A DNA stretch of 64,000 nucleotides from Nectonema munidae (lineage: Eukaryota; Nematomorpha; Nectonematoida; Nectonematidae): positions 355,501 to 419,500 of the forward strand of contig JAUIRK010001006.1 of assembly GCA_030549495.1 (NCBI GenBank), read 5' to 3'. Made by a program: the position numbers and the translations under genes. Below the pieces are notes generated by a model. It made no database searches, had not been told where the DNA came from, and was given only the letters and a program-made list of their open reading frames with translations. Position 1 is the first letter of the stretch, and each line of letters begins with the position of its first letter. Shown here piece after piece: positions 21,176 through 33,296 of this stretch.

Positions 21176-21853
21176 GGAAAACCGTATCCCTAAATGTGGG
21201 TGTGTCTTTAATCTCTTGTTGGATTGGTTTGAATTCAATTCCTTGAGGGTAAACTTTGATAAATCGAAATCTCTATGTTTCACTAATAAAATTTCCGAAA
21301 CTTTGCCTGATTTTGGTTTTGAACAGTGGTGGATCCAGAAATTCGACATAGGAGGGCCAACTTTAAAAAATACTACTAAAATACTACCATACAAGTCTTG
21401 ATGCATTAGGAAAGAGCAAAATGAGTAAGGGGAATTTCTGAAGCCATTCTTCATGGGGGGGGGGGGGGGGAGGGGCATAGGCCCAGGTGCCCCCCCCCCT
21501 CTGGATCCGCCAGTGATTTTGATTATGTATCAGAATTTAATTTATTGGGCTTGATTGTAAATAATAAATTAATTTGGAAACCCCATATTAAATTTGTAGT
21601 TAATAAACTATCTCTTATAATTTCCTTGCTCAGAGTTTGTAAAAATAAGTTTCCTTTGAATATAAAAATTTTATTGTAAAAATCCTTGTTTCTACCACAC
21701 ATAAAATATAGTATTGAGAATTTGGGGTTTTTCTGATAATAATGGGTAAAAAAATTCAAAACTTTTCAAAACCATAATTTTTCAAACAAATTAAAAACAA
21801 TGGTATGTATTCCAATGCTTTGAAGATATGCATTATTTAAAATTTATATAACA
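21176..21853 (+). mobile_element. LINE reverse-transcriptase fragment split by a hAT MITE
   Basis: Before the MITE: LLDWFEFNSLRVNFDKSKSL then CFTNKISETLPDFGFE. After it: FDYVSEFNLLGLIVNNKLIW, KPHIKFVVNKLSLIISLLRV and SLFLPHIKYSIENLGFF. This is the thumb region of a Jockey/CR1-group ORF2. It is truncated at both ends; the right end runs into a TTAA element at 21854. Confidence 0.8.
21324..21515. mobile_element. hAT MITE, 192 bp, inserted in a LINE
   Basis: The left end CAGTGGTGGATCCAGAAATT and the right end CTCTGGATCCGCCAGTG are inverted repeats with two mismatches. Flanking octamers GTTTTGAA and ATTTTGAT agree at six of eight positions, and the LINE reading frame resumes after it (FGFE then FDYVSEF). 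The interior holds long G and C runs. Confidence 0.8.
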
Positions 21854-21857
21854 TTAA

Positions 21858-24484
21858 CCCTATTAGTGCTGGGCTAATTTTGCCCGCTCAAGTGCTGGGG
21901 CGTAAAGTGCCCCCCCCCCCCCTATTTTTCTCATATATTAATAAGTTTTTGTTACATATATATTTCACTTATGCTGAATTCAGTGGTGATGTCCATTTTT
22001 ATCAATATCAATCAAACCTGTCAAAAAATTGATTTGTATATGATAACTCATCTCAAAAAAGAACTTTTTATTGAAATAATTATATAAAGTTTTTTACATA
22101 CCCATTTTCAAGTATGCTGAATTCAGTGGTGATATTCATTTTTTATGAAAATCGATCAAACCTGTCAAAAAATTGATTTATTCCAAAAAGAAACATTTTA
22201 TACGAATAATTATATAAAGTTTTTTACACATATAACCCATTTTCAAGTAGGCTGTGTTTATTGGTGATACCGTATTCACCCACGCATAAGCCCCACTCAT
22301 GGATAAGCCGCACCCCTAATTTGGCAACAATTTTAGAAAAAAAATTTTCATCTTATTACAAACCATGTTGACTCACTCAACATTTCAATTAACTTATTGA
22401 ACAATTAACCATCTCACGCGCACAGAATGTCAACCAAGTAATACCATTTACCCACACGTATACAATTTCGAACAGACAATAACGCATTTATCTACCGGGA
22501 CTGTGGATTTGACCCAAGAGGAATGGGACAATATGTTTGGTAATGATACAAATGAAGATGGCTTTGAAGTTATTATTAAAGAATGCAAATATCTAAAATA
22601 TATAATTGATTGAAATTTTATAGCAACATAAATAAAATTTTTGAAACATAATCAATCACACGTCTTTATCGTCGATTGGAACGATTCAACCCCCCCCCCC
22701 CCCCCCCATGAGCCGCGTCTCTTCTAATTTGCCAGGAATTTCAGCGAAAAAAAAGTGCGGCTTATGCCCGGGTGAATACGGTATTCCTTTTTTTTTAATA
22801 AAAATCAGTCAAACCTGACAAAAAAATAATTTAAATATGACAGCCCATGTAAAAATTAAGATTTTTATTCTTGTAAAAACTTTTTTTATACATATATATT
22901 ATATACCCATTTTCAAGTATGTAGAATTTAATGATGATGTTCATTTTTTATGAAATCAATAAAACCTGTCAAAAAAATCGATTAAACTTGTGAATCAATG
23001 TCAAATATATAAACTTCAAAATAAATTCTACTTGCAGTATTTCTCTGGTAATTATTTTCTTAATTTATTTACCAACTTTAGGTGTTTAATTCACTCAAAA
23101 TATTTCATTCTACAGTAACTTATGTATCTCAATAGGACCTCCATCTTTTTAGCTACAAATTCATTTTTGGCTCGTATAGTCTCTACGTTATATCTTCTAT
23201 ACTTTACATTATGTAATTTTGCTATTGATTCTATGATGATACTTTCTTGGCTCTTTTTTCATTATAAATTTATTTTAATTATTAAATAAAATGTGTGTTT
23301 GAAAAAATTTTTTAAGGATTTATTTTGAACAGATTTTTTTCCTCTCTTAAAGAATCGAATCTTCTTATTGATCTTAGGCTTTTTTTATCAGCATCTTGTA
23401 TTTTATTATCAGGCCTGAATATTTGTCAACCAATCTCAGTTCAAAGGTTTTATTTTAATGAGTCATTTGTATGTTCATTGTTCAATTACAAAAAGTTGTC
23501 CCCCTTCTTCATCTAAAAGATTATCTCTTTGACGCTAAAGGAAAAAGATGGACAAAATCATTTTAAATTAAAAAATATCTTGATAGTGACTAAATTCTGA
23601 CATATTGGCCTCTGTCCCATTTTTAATAAATCTGACCTATTCTAAATTTTCAGATTTCCTACCCATCTTAGCTAAATGATAATTTTAATCCTAGTTTATT
23701 ATAAGCTATAGATTTAAATATTTTTCATTTGTAAAAGAGGAACTTATTTTTCACAGTCAAAATCTTTTTTGAAGCACCAAATATTATATCACTAAACCAC
23801 TTCCTAGTTCATTAGAACATGGTAGATCTTCCTTTTAGTCAGGATACATATTTTTTTTATTTATTTGTTTTGATCACATGTTCTTTTTTAAATTAGTTTT
23901 CAACTTGGTTCCTTCTCTCATACAAATTTTCAAAAGATTTTATAATACGTTTTATTTTTTTTAATAAATATTTCATACTCAAGATGATTGTAGAAAGTAT
24001 TATAAGCCAAAATATACAAAAAAAAAAGTATATTTTTACTATATGTCTAGTATGCAGCCATTTTTTGAAATTTTTTTACAGAACTGATTTTCAGGCATAC
24101 ATTACTAATTCAATTGCCACTTCGAGATATTTTTTAACCGTATTATCCAAAATGAAAGACAGGAATAAAATAAGCATAGTCAATTTAGTATAAAACAGAT
24201 ATTTTATTTTTTTTGAAAATATTTTTGAAGACAGTATCTAGAAGTAAACCGCAAATCTGATTGAAGCTTTCAGATATTTTAAACTATAAATGCCAAACTG
24301 GAGTTCAAAAATGAAACGAGCATTAAACTATTATAAGTATGAAAAATAAACTTTTTCCTTCTCCTTCTTATGAATAACAGCGTCTATTCAAAGACTTAAA
24401 TATTAATACCTAACATATTTTTGTAAATATTAGGAAGAGTCTGGTTTCTTACCAGAACTTTCACCCAGAAGTAAATTATTCATT
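21858..24484 (+). mobile_element. TTAA-type non-autonomous element, copy 1 (right end missing)
   Basis: The left end is TTAA|CCCTATTAGTGCTGGGC. It matches the inverse of the right end of copy 2 at 52907 (GCTTATTAGTGCTGTGGGGC). The interior has a left array of about 145-bp units (the phrase TTCAAGTATGCTGAATT recurs near 21970, 22113, 22248 and 22918), shared single-copy DNA (for example CTACGTTATATCTTCTATAC and TTTACATTATGTAATTTT), and the start of a right array (24170-24330). A Tigger MITE interrupts it at 22270. A piggyBac element begins at the next TTAA (24485). No long coding frame is present. TTAA targeting suggests mobilisation by a piggyBac transposase. Confidence 0.65.
22270..22781. 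mobile_element. Tigger-family MITE, 512 bp, internal deletion derivative
   Basis: Ends CCGTATTCACCCACGCATAA and TTATGCCCGGGTGAATACGG are inverted repeats flanked by TA on both sides (22268-22269 and 22782-22783). The left 230 bp matches the 5' end of the element at 1-850. The right half keeps the last codons of the transposase: VDLTQEEWDNMFGNDTNED, GFEVIIKECKYLKYIID and a stop near 22614. A C17 run lies at about 22689. It interrupts the left repeat array of the TTAA element. Confidence 0.9.
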
Positions 24485-24838
24485 TTAACCCTCATCAGGC
24501 AAGGGTCTATCAGACCCGAGAAACTTTAAAAATGAAGATTTTTTGTCATAAATGATATATATAGTTTTGAAACTTTTAAAATGCCTCCTCATTCTACTTG
24601 TATTTAAATCATTCAAAAAATATTTTGTCAAAGTTATTTTTTTCGGCAACGACCTATTTAGCATTACGTTGCAGGTAAACATGGGTCTAATAGATCCAAT
24701 AAGCAGTGAGCACTCACAAAAACATTATTTTGTCAAATGTAGTAAAAAAATATTTTTACAATTAAACAATAGTAAGTGTTTGTTCATTAACTATTGAACT
24801 TTGAAAAAGCTTCAAACAAATAGAGAAAACCTTTTTTG

Positions 24839-25151
24839 AGGCGCCTCTTTTCACCCAAAAACACATTCAAAAAACACCTAAAAACTAGTTTTATTTGTAG
24901 TTTAAAGTAGTTTATTTGTAGTTTTATTCAATTGTTTTTTATATATATTTTATCATGAACATAATATTTTAGTATGTAATGTACTAACTCTTGCTTTAGG
25001 CTTTACTAACTTTTAATATCCTTTACTTTTAAACTCAATTGATTAAATGTAATTTTTTGTTGAATTTCACTGATTATTATTTGATTTAAATAGTTTCTGT
25101 TGCTACATATAATGTTGTTTTTTGAATGTGTTTTTGGGTGAAAAGACGCAC
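24839..25151. mobile_element. MITE nested in piggyBac, 9-bp target duplication
   Basis: The left arm GGCGCCTCTTTTCACCCAAA, then AACACATTCAAAAAACACC, is mirrored by the right arm GTTTTTTGAATGTGTTTTTG then GGTGAAAAGACGCAC. CCTTTTTTG occurs at 24830-24838 and 25152-25160. A 9-bp duplication suggests the Mutator (MULE) superfamily, but a hAT-type 8-bp reading is possible. Confidence 0.75.
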
Positions 25152-25719
25152 CCTTTTTTGTAGTAAATTGCTGAACTTTAATATTTCTGGCAATATAAAA
25201 AATATTTATAGTTACATATATGCACAAGAAATCATTAATTTAAAGGGTATAGATACGCTAAATGTACAAAATATAAAAATTATCATAAACAAAAGAGTAT
25301 TTGTGAAAACAAAAAGGCCGGGCCCGTGGACTTTTTAGCTGAGCTCTAAATGTTACATTGATACTTTGAGTTTTTTATTATTTTGAATAAAAAATTGAGT
25401 TTTAATGTTGGAGAATTCGGGTTTTGTTTATTTCACATTCTCGAATTGGGATGTGGATATTGAATTACCAAGAGTTCCTAATGTGGACGCTATTGCGTTC
25501 TATAGTCTTTTGACTTTTATTCTGAGCTTTATATATCAAAGAGACCCTGAGAAGAATGTTGGAGGAAAACTTATTTACTACATTCTGCATATTTTTGATA
25601 AATAAATCTTAGTATGAAGTATGAGATGTTTAATTTTACTTTTTTTTAACATTGAATAATTGTTTTGTGAAAGCAAACTTTTATTTCAAAATATATTGTG
25701 CATTCTCACATTTTTAAGG

Positions 25720-27418
25720 ATGATACTTTAAATAATTTGTTGGAGTTTATTGATTCAGAAAAGATAACTGACTCCCAAATTTTCAACCGCTCATAAATTG
25801 TACCGATGTGGTTACAGATGAAGATTCAGGAGACGAAGACATCGGCGATATAGACAATTTGATTGGAAATCAATTGCTGGCTGAAGGAACTTTGGTTTCA
25901 AGATGTGTGATTCACGATGATGATGATATTAATGATGATGATAGACAAACTAGTAATCAAATCGAACCAGTTAAAACAAAAAAGTCTTTTCATTGGAACA
26001 GTGGGTGTGTTAATTTTCATGAAAATGAAAAAGAAGCTCTTCACCCAAGTTACTATGATAACGCTAACTTGAATTTGATGGATGTTTTTAATCTATTTTT
26101 GACTGAAACTCTCATTAACATGATTGTTTCATTTACAAACAATTATGCTTCGCAAAACAACTTTAATTTGAACTTGAGTAATGATGAATTTAAAGTTTTT
26201 TTTGGTATTTTCACTCTAATGGGCTACCATAAATTACCTAAATATCGCATGTATTGGAACAAGAGTGAGGATTGTGATGTGAAAATTGTATCGTCGGCAA
26301 TGAGGAGAGATAGGTTTGATGAAATAAAAAAGTACTTACATTTTTCAGACAACAATCAACTTGACTCAAGTGATAAGTTCACCAAAATACGGCCTCTTCT
26401 TGACAAACTAAACCAAATTTTTTCTTCAAATGCTCCTGTAGCAGAGTTTCATGCTATAGATGAAACGATGATACCGTATTATGGTCGTCAACATCTGAAA
26501 CAGTTCATCAAAGGAAAGCCTGAAAGGTTTGGGTATAAGCAATGGTCAGATTGCATTCAATCTGGGTATTTAATGAACTTTGATCTTTATCAAGGTAAAT
26601 CGGAAAAAAGAAGAACATGGTTAACTTTAGAGGAATCTGTAGTACTCAACTTTGTTGAGAAAAACAACAAGAAGATCACCATTATGTCATGGATAATTAT
26701 TTTTCAACCTTGAACTTGTTTCAAATGATTAAAGAAAAAAAACAGACCATGACGGCTACCATAAAAAAGAACAGGCTGCTCAATTTTCCTAAAAAAAGTG
26801 AAAAAGATTTTAAAAAAGATCCCAGAGGGAGTTTTACGGCATACAATTCCTGTTCTTTTAACGTTTGTGAGTGGTTTGATAATCGGGTTGTGATTTGTGG
26901 ATCTAACAAGTATGGGGTAGAGCCACTAAATAAAATTTCACGATACTCGCGTACATTAAAAAGTAGGATAAAAATAAATCAGCCAAAGCTTTTAAATGTT
27001 TATAATCGAGAGATGGGGCATGTAGACAGAATGGACCAAAATCTCATGATTTATAAAAGTTGTTTAAGAGGAAAAAAATGGTATATGCCTATTGTAATGC
27101 ATCTTTTTGATACATTGATCATACAAGCTTGGCTTGTGTACAGGTTGACCCCGAACCCTGAAAAAAAGATCAACTTTTTTACCGCAGAATCGTGGCCCAA
27201 AGTTTAGTAAAAACGTATGGAGTTTATCCTCAATCATCCAAGGCTCTGGCAAGTCCCAATCCTGCAGACATCACAAGACTGGACACTTGGTCACTCCGAT
27301 TGAAGACAATAAAAGATTGAAATGTCGACATTGTCATTCTAAAACTCCCACAAAATGCATCAAATGCAATGTTGCAGTTCATGTGAAATGCTTTATCGCT
27401 TACCATACTAAAATTTAA
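25720..27418 (+). pseudogene. piggyBac transposase (three frameshifts)
   Basis: The main frame 25808-26713 (301 codons) reads TDEDSGDEDIGDIDNLIGNQ near the N-terminus, SYYDNANLNLMDVFNLF, MRRDRFDEIKKYLHFSDNNQ and FHAIDETMIPYYGR, a piggyBac DDE-core region. A second frame (26689-27207) continues MDNYFSTLNLFQMIKEKKQT, NREMGHVDRMDQNLMIY and RGKKWYMPIVMHLFDTLI. C-terminal pieces follow: RRIVAQSLVKTYGVYPQS, then the cysteine-rich end RLKCRHCHSKTPTKCIKCNV and AVHVKCF, which binds the terminal repeats. Frame changes near 26665, 27175 and 27285, and one before 25808, inactivate it. The N-terminal acidic motif resembles the PGBD2/PGBD3 branch. Damage is light, so loss of function is fairly recent. Confidence 0.9.
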
Positions 27419-27853
27419 AAAAATGTTTTAATAAAATCGTGTTTTGCTTTTACAAAATTTTTTGGGGTGTACGAACGTCCCATATATGGTACGGCATTTT
27501 TTTTAAAAACGAAAAAACATTTTTTTTATTGTACCCAAATTTCGTTTATTAGTAGTGTGTAAACTTTGATATATCACTTTCATTAAATAAAACGAAATAT
27601 TTTTGCCTCGGCATTTCAGATAATCAAATTAAATGGACTTTTCGGCACTTGAAGGAACTATGCATTACTGACCTATCGGCATGAAAGAGTTAAAAAAATC
27701 GCGTTTTTCAGAAAATATTTTATTTATAAGTGTATTTTAATCCAATGGAAAAATTATAAAAATTATTTTAAAAATATCTATGTCTTTATAGATATATCTT
27801 TCAATGAAGATTAATTTTCAAATATATTAATTAGCCCAATAAATAGCGGCAGG

Positions 27854-30063
27854 GCATGCCTTTTTAGTTAAATTCACTTTAAAATCCACCATTTTTTCAG
27901 TTGAATCCACATTTTTTAAGTTGAATCTTATCTATGATTTTAAGTTGGTCTTGGGCATTTTATTCTATTTCGTTTATTAAAATTTGTGTGTAAGAAATTC
28001 TATATTGTTGTTTTTTGTCTGAATCCACTTAAATCCTTTATTTCAAAACGAAAAGTGGGTGGAATTTCAAAAATGAGAGAAATTTTCCAGTCCAATTTTG
28101 AAAAAGTGTATTGTCCACATTTTATTCGCCATGGATCGGATATCATAAATTAATAAAAAAATAAAAACTAATAATAACATACATCGTTAATGTCAAAATT
28201 AAGCTTATCTAAAGAAAATTTTTATCAAAATTAAGTACTTTTTGCCTTCAAGTTTTTCAATACCCATGAATTAATGAAAAGATACATAAATAAGTTACAC
28301 CTACATCCTCTATTAGGAAAGTTTTTTAGATTTTTTTAAGTTTTCATGTCACAGATCCATTGCGACTAAACTTGTTATAAATTTAAAAAGTCTAGTATTT
28401 CTTTTTTTCAATTTTTTTTCCATCAAAAGCAATATAATATGACAAATTTGCAAATCTCTTCAAAATGAAAGTGAAAATAAGATGGAATTTTCTGAAACTA
28501 ATTCAGATAAAATCGATAATATAGAAGTTCGAAGTATTGGTTCTGATAGTGAAGAAAATAAAAAAAAAGAGTTTTGGTTATGATAAGGATAAAAAGATAT
28601 TTACAATGGAAAACTTACATAGAAAAAGTATAGAAAACGAAATAAGATTAAGTAACATAATATATTAGTTCACTACCTTGTGTTCGTGGAGAAGCAAAAT
28701 GTAAGAAATGCTTTGGAAATTTGTAACTGTTTATTTGACATGAAACTTCTGAATGAAAGTGTAGCGTATACAATGCAACATCATAACAAATTCTTAAGAA
28801 TTTTTTCGAGAAAAAGATGCTAAACCAGATATAAAAAAATGCTTTAGAAAGTTGGAACAGTTTATTTGACATGAAACTTTTGAATGAAATAGTAGGGAAT
28901 ACAAATCAATATGATAACAAATTTTCAAGAATTTTCCGAAAAAGAGATGCTAAACTTATATTGGTCTTTTGTATAACACTTGATGATAACTTGAATGTTA
29001 ATTAGAAACGGAATTTAAAAATTTAGTTTACTCATGAACTTAAAACGTTTTCGAATTTTAATGCGCTGTCATAATCATGCTATCCTACAAGAAAAAAAGT
29101 GGATAGTTTGCTCGCATATGAATGTTTGAAAAGTTCGTGGACTAGTGTAGAAACTGCTTTTCAATGAATGAAAATGTAAGGACAGGTTATACATTTATAG
29201 ATTCCTAAGAAATAGTCAGTTCAGAAAAATGGGTTATTTTGATTTCAAGTTTTTACGATAATGATAAAACCAATGAAGATACCAACAAAAATTTGCCTTT
29301 TAGTTTTAGCATATGAAATATTCATAAAAAGATTTATATACCTTTCAGGGTAAATTTTTTTCTTGAGACACGCAAAAGGAAAAGTATCCATAAAAATTGC
29401 TTTTATGAAAAATTGTTATTGGAGGGTTCATAATTTTTTCTCAGAATCCAAAAATTATCCGGGTGAGTAGCGTAGCGCGAATTTAAACAAGGGGATAAGT
29501 AAGGACACAAATTTTGAGAGGCGGGCCCAAATGATCAAACTGCTGCAAAATATTATCTAAAATACATGCATCTCTAATACACATATGGGAGAAAGCAGAC
29601 TGCGACTACTATTGCTTTTCCTATTGGAGGCTTTAAAAACAGGGATTCAACTAAAAAACAACAAAATACAGAATTATCCAGCCAAAAATCAAAATAAGCA
29701 ACGTAGTTTTTCTGGATGAAAAAATCTCCTTTGAAATAAAGAAATGAAGTGCATTCAATTTTAAAGATGTGTATTCTGATAAAAAAAAATATACAATTTT
29801 TACCCAAAAATTCAAATACTTAAGAACAAAAAATGCCATTTGAAATAAGGAATTCAAGTGGATTCATCTTAAAAAATATGGATTTAGCTAAAATACATCA
29901 ATATATACATTTATTTACCCAAAAATGAAAAAAAAACTTGTTTTTTAAAATAACTAAAATGTTTTATTATTTTGAAATGCCCAAGATCAAAATATCCGGC
30001 TTAAAATAAAGTATTCAACTGAAAAAATGCGGATTCAAGTGGATCCAATTAAAAAGTCATGCA
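27854..30063. mobile_element. Large inverted-repeat element with piggyBac-like remnant
   Basis: The left arm GCATGCCTTTTTAGTTAAAT, with ATTTTTTCAGTTGAATCC and TTGGTCTTGGGCATTTTATT, is mirrored on the minus strand from 30063 by TGCATGACTTTTTAATTGGA, ATTTTTTCAGTTGAAT and TTGATCTTGGGCATTT. The arms are over 100 bp. Between them, 28480-29160 translates in pieces to DKDKKIFTMENLHRKSIENE and VRNALEI..SLFDMKLLNEI, resembling the N-terminal domain of PGBD4-like piggyBac transposases. A 128-bp part of this (28690-28950) is tandemly duplicated. No clear target duplication was found. Confidence 0.5.
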
Positions 30064-33000
30064 ATATATAAAAAATACAGACTTGTATTTTTCAAAAAAT
30101 CTAGTCATTTCTAAACATTGCGACCCCTATTTAAAAAATATCGCTTTTACGAGCAGACTGAATCACCGAATAATAAAATCAGCCTTTCGTTATAATTGTA
30201 TTCATTCTGGGTCTTAGGTGCTTGGCCATTGTTGGAAGTAACTACTTTTTCTAAAAAGAATATGCATCATCTTTATTTGATAAGATTTAATGTTGAGAAA
30301 AGGGATGTTTTTTTTAATTTGGAACAATATAAAGACGATAAATACGTAGGATACATAGATCTAAAAAATTATTTTGAGTATAGAGAGTTGTTATTTTAAA
30401 GTTTAATTATTTCAAATTTTCAAAATACTTGGTAAACAACAAATGAAGAAGTGTTTAGATAATTTCAATAACCGGCTAATATTGGATATTTTATTCTCCA
30501 TTAAGTAAATAAAAATTCCTTTATTTTCTCTTTAAGATTTCAGAGAGAAGTAAAAATGAACTCATCAGCCCCTTCGTAATTTCATCCTGATAAAATAAGT
30601 ACATACAGAAACTAAAAAATAAAATAGAATTTAACAAAGGTTAGGATTCGCCATTTTGTTCCTTCATTTTTTGGTGTAAAATTTCCCACTCCCATTTTTC
30701 TCCATTTTCTATGTATTTTAAATTGAAACGTAGCTTATTATATTATTATGATACGTAGCTTGATTTATTAGACTGTTGCCATCCTTTATCTCTATAAATT
30801 CTTCTTCTCACACACAAACTTTAAGTAAAAAGATTTTTAGAATAAATTCATTGATTAATTAATGAAAAATTAAAGTGTTGACATTTTGGGTCGAGTTTTG
30901 AGTATTTGGTAAGACTCCTCTTCAATGAATCTACAATGAAAAGATTGAGATATCACGATCGGGAATCAAACAAAGAACGACTTCATCAAAACCAAAGACT
31001 TCAACCTCTAGAGCTTCTGCTGAAGTAAAATTAAGGTTTTACTCATGTTAATAGATTGGACTGGAAAATAAAAATTTTAACAATTCTATATAATTATCAT
31101 TAGAACAAATTATGGGTCGGAGAAATTTTAATGTTTTGCCCTTAGCAAAAGTCGGCCCTGAAACATTTGAAATTTCTAAGTTAATCAAGATGTAAAAAAC
31201 ACTTAAGCCATTTTGGGGTTAAAAAGAAATAAAAAATGGTTATGATTTTGCCACAAAAAATTGTGCATCTAAAAAAATTTATAGAATAAAATTTTCAAAA
31301 TTTCCAGGGCCTTGACTCCAATAAAAAGAGATTAAAAAAGTGCACATCATCTCAAGAGAAGGCGGAGGAAAATGGTATTTACAGGTGTCTATTAATAAAA
31401 TGTAACTTATTAACTTTTTACATATGGAATAATATTTTCCAAAGGTTAAGCAAGATTTTCTGACCTATTCAAAAATAGAAAACTTATTTCATAAATATGT
31501 TTTTTAGTTGTCTTTGCAGCGTGTACTGCCTCATTTAATTCTCAAGTGTATATATTCTTCGATATCATTCTATACATCTATCTTTCCTTATTAGTTATTA
31601 CCATAGACGGCTCAACGTAATATCTGTATCTTTTACACATACAACATACATGAACCTTAGGGCTTTGACAACACCACGGCATAGAACAAAAATAAAATAG
31701 TATATGTGCGAGTTATAAGAGCCAGCACATTTTAAAAAAGAGCCTACGAATTTACCAATGAAAGATTTTGAAAAGCGGTTTTAGTGGCTAAGCCTATAAA
31801 ATGTGCGAACGCTTCTTTGTAAGGCCGCATGTTTTGTGTTTTGAAATATTAAGAGTTTTGGTAAAATTCCGAATTTATTAAAGCAATTACATGTTCAATT
31901 CAAGGTTTAAGTTTGAAGAATTCCATTCTAAATTGTATACATGATGTAAATACTAATTTTCTAAAAACGAAAGAGCTTTAAATCTTTATTCGCGATGACT
32001 GCAGAAAGGAGTAAAGGGGAAATCACCTCTTCGATATCTGCACCACTACAATATATGCTGCTGTTTTGATCAGAGCTATTTAATTTATTACTGATTAAAT
32101 CATGTAATCAAGAGCCACTTTCAAAAGATAGGCAATGGAAAACTTTTTCTACACGAATTTATCTCTAATTAAACTGCCATTTTCACGAAGCTTCTTCTCA
32201 AATCACATTGTCTATGAAAACTGATTGAAAAAAGGGAAGCTCCTTTTTCTTACAATCTTTTGAAAATTTTAATGAAAGATTAAAATTACTCTTATGATAA
32301 CATTGATTAGAAAGTGCTGACTTGGAAGAAGTTTTAACTTTACTGCAAAAATCGTAAAGAGGATGCGAAATAATTATCGAGTAAAAATGGCCTCTTAACA
32401 AGATTGCATTGATTCAAATCATATTAAATAAGATAAAATTACTTTATATGAAAAAAAGAAAGAAACACACACAGCTGCTGATAGGATCAAACCTTAAAAA
32501 TGAGAAAATGATTAAAATCAAAATAGATCAGGAAAAATTTATATTTCATTACTTTTATTTTAAACCAAAAATTATAATTGAAATTAAAACAAAATAAAAA
32601 ATTAAACTTTTCAAAAATATACTGAAATTCTAAAAACACTTTGAAATATTTTAGGTTAAGAGCATGGGGAACAATTTTGGATTTGGTGTTTAGGAGTGGC
32701 AGGATACGCAGAATCAATGCAGCTCTGAAGTATTTTTGAAACTTTCTTATTGAGGACAAAATTTGTCTAAGCTTCAATGCATAGGCTTAATAAAAAGGAT
32801 TACTTTATATCAGCCGATATAATTAGGCTAAAAGAAAAGCATTCATTTTGTGGGTATGAAAAGTAAAAGTGTCGATTAAATTTAGCTTAGAATTAATACT
32901 AAGGCAATTAGAAAATAACTTACTCTTGATTTCTTGTTTTTTCTAACCTCTCTTTTGTTTGGACGATTTTCTAAAATTTCGTTACTCATTTGTCATTTTA

Positions 33001-33296
33001 TACCTCAGTATCTTTTTACACTTCAATGCATTTTTATTCATAAACTCGGTCTTCAAATGTTCATATGTTTAATTTGTTGTATATTATATACCATTTCAAA
33101 GTGTGTTCTTTTCACTGTAAATGCTTACTTTTTCACTTGAAGTCAAAATCAGGAATTCAAAAGCATCTGATAATAATTATCCAATAAAATGCTATTCATT
33201 TCCCATATTTAGTACATATTAAAAAAAGTTGCACTTCAGATCCATAGTTAAGATCGATAATATTAGTTGATATTCATTGTATAATACTCTAGAACA
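30064..33296. other. No gene recognised, 3.2 kb
   Basis: AT-rich throughout. Frames at 30196-30399, 32198-32401, 32409-32777 and 32934-33140 are short, Phe/Ile/Lys-rich or low in information, and show no domain. No inverted repeats or RNA gene could be supported. Confidence 0.5.

Larger units (their letters stand above)
24489..27689 (+). mobile_element. piggyBac transposon, 3.2 kb, nearly complete
   Basis: TTAA flanks both sides (24485-24488 and 27690-27693). The left end CCCTCATCAGGCAAGGGTCT and the inverse of the right end (CTCTTTCATGCCGATAGGTC) are imperfect inverted repeats; a palindrome GGGTCTATCAGACCC lies just inside the left end, as is common in this superfamily. The transposase pseudogene occupies 25.7-27.4 kb. 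A MITE of about 312 bp is nested in the left part. Confidence 0.8.

Noticed and set aside
25405-25605. 66-codon plus-strand frame between the piggyBac left end and its transposase
   Set aside because: No recognisable domain and not in phase with the transposase N-terminus; probably untranslated element DNA.
30196-30399. 67-codon plus-strand frame starting MYSFWVLGAW
   Set aside because: No domain; composition similar to chance frames; no promoter or splice sites that stand out.
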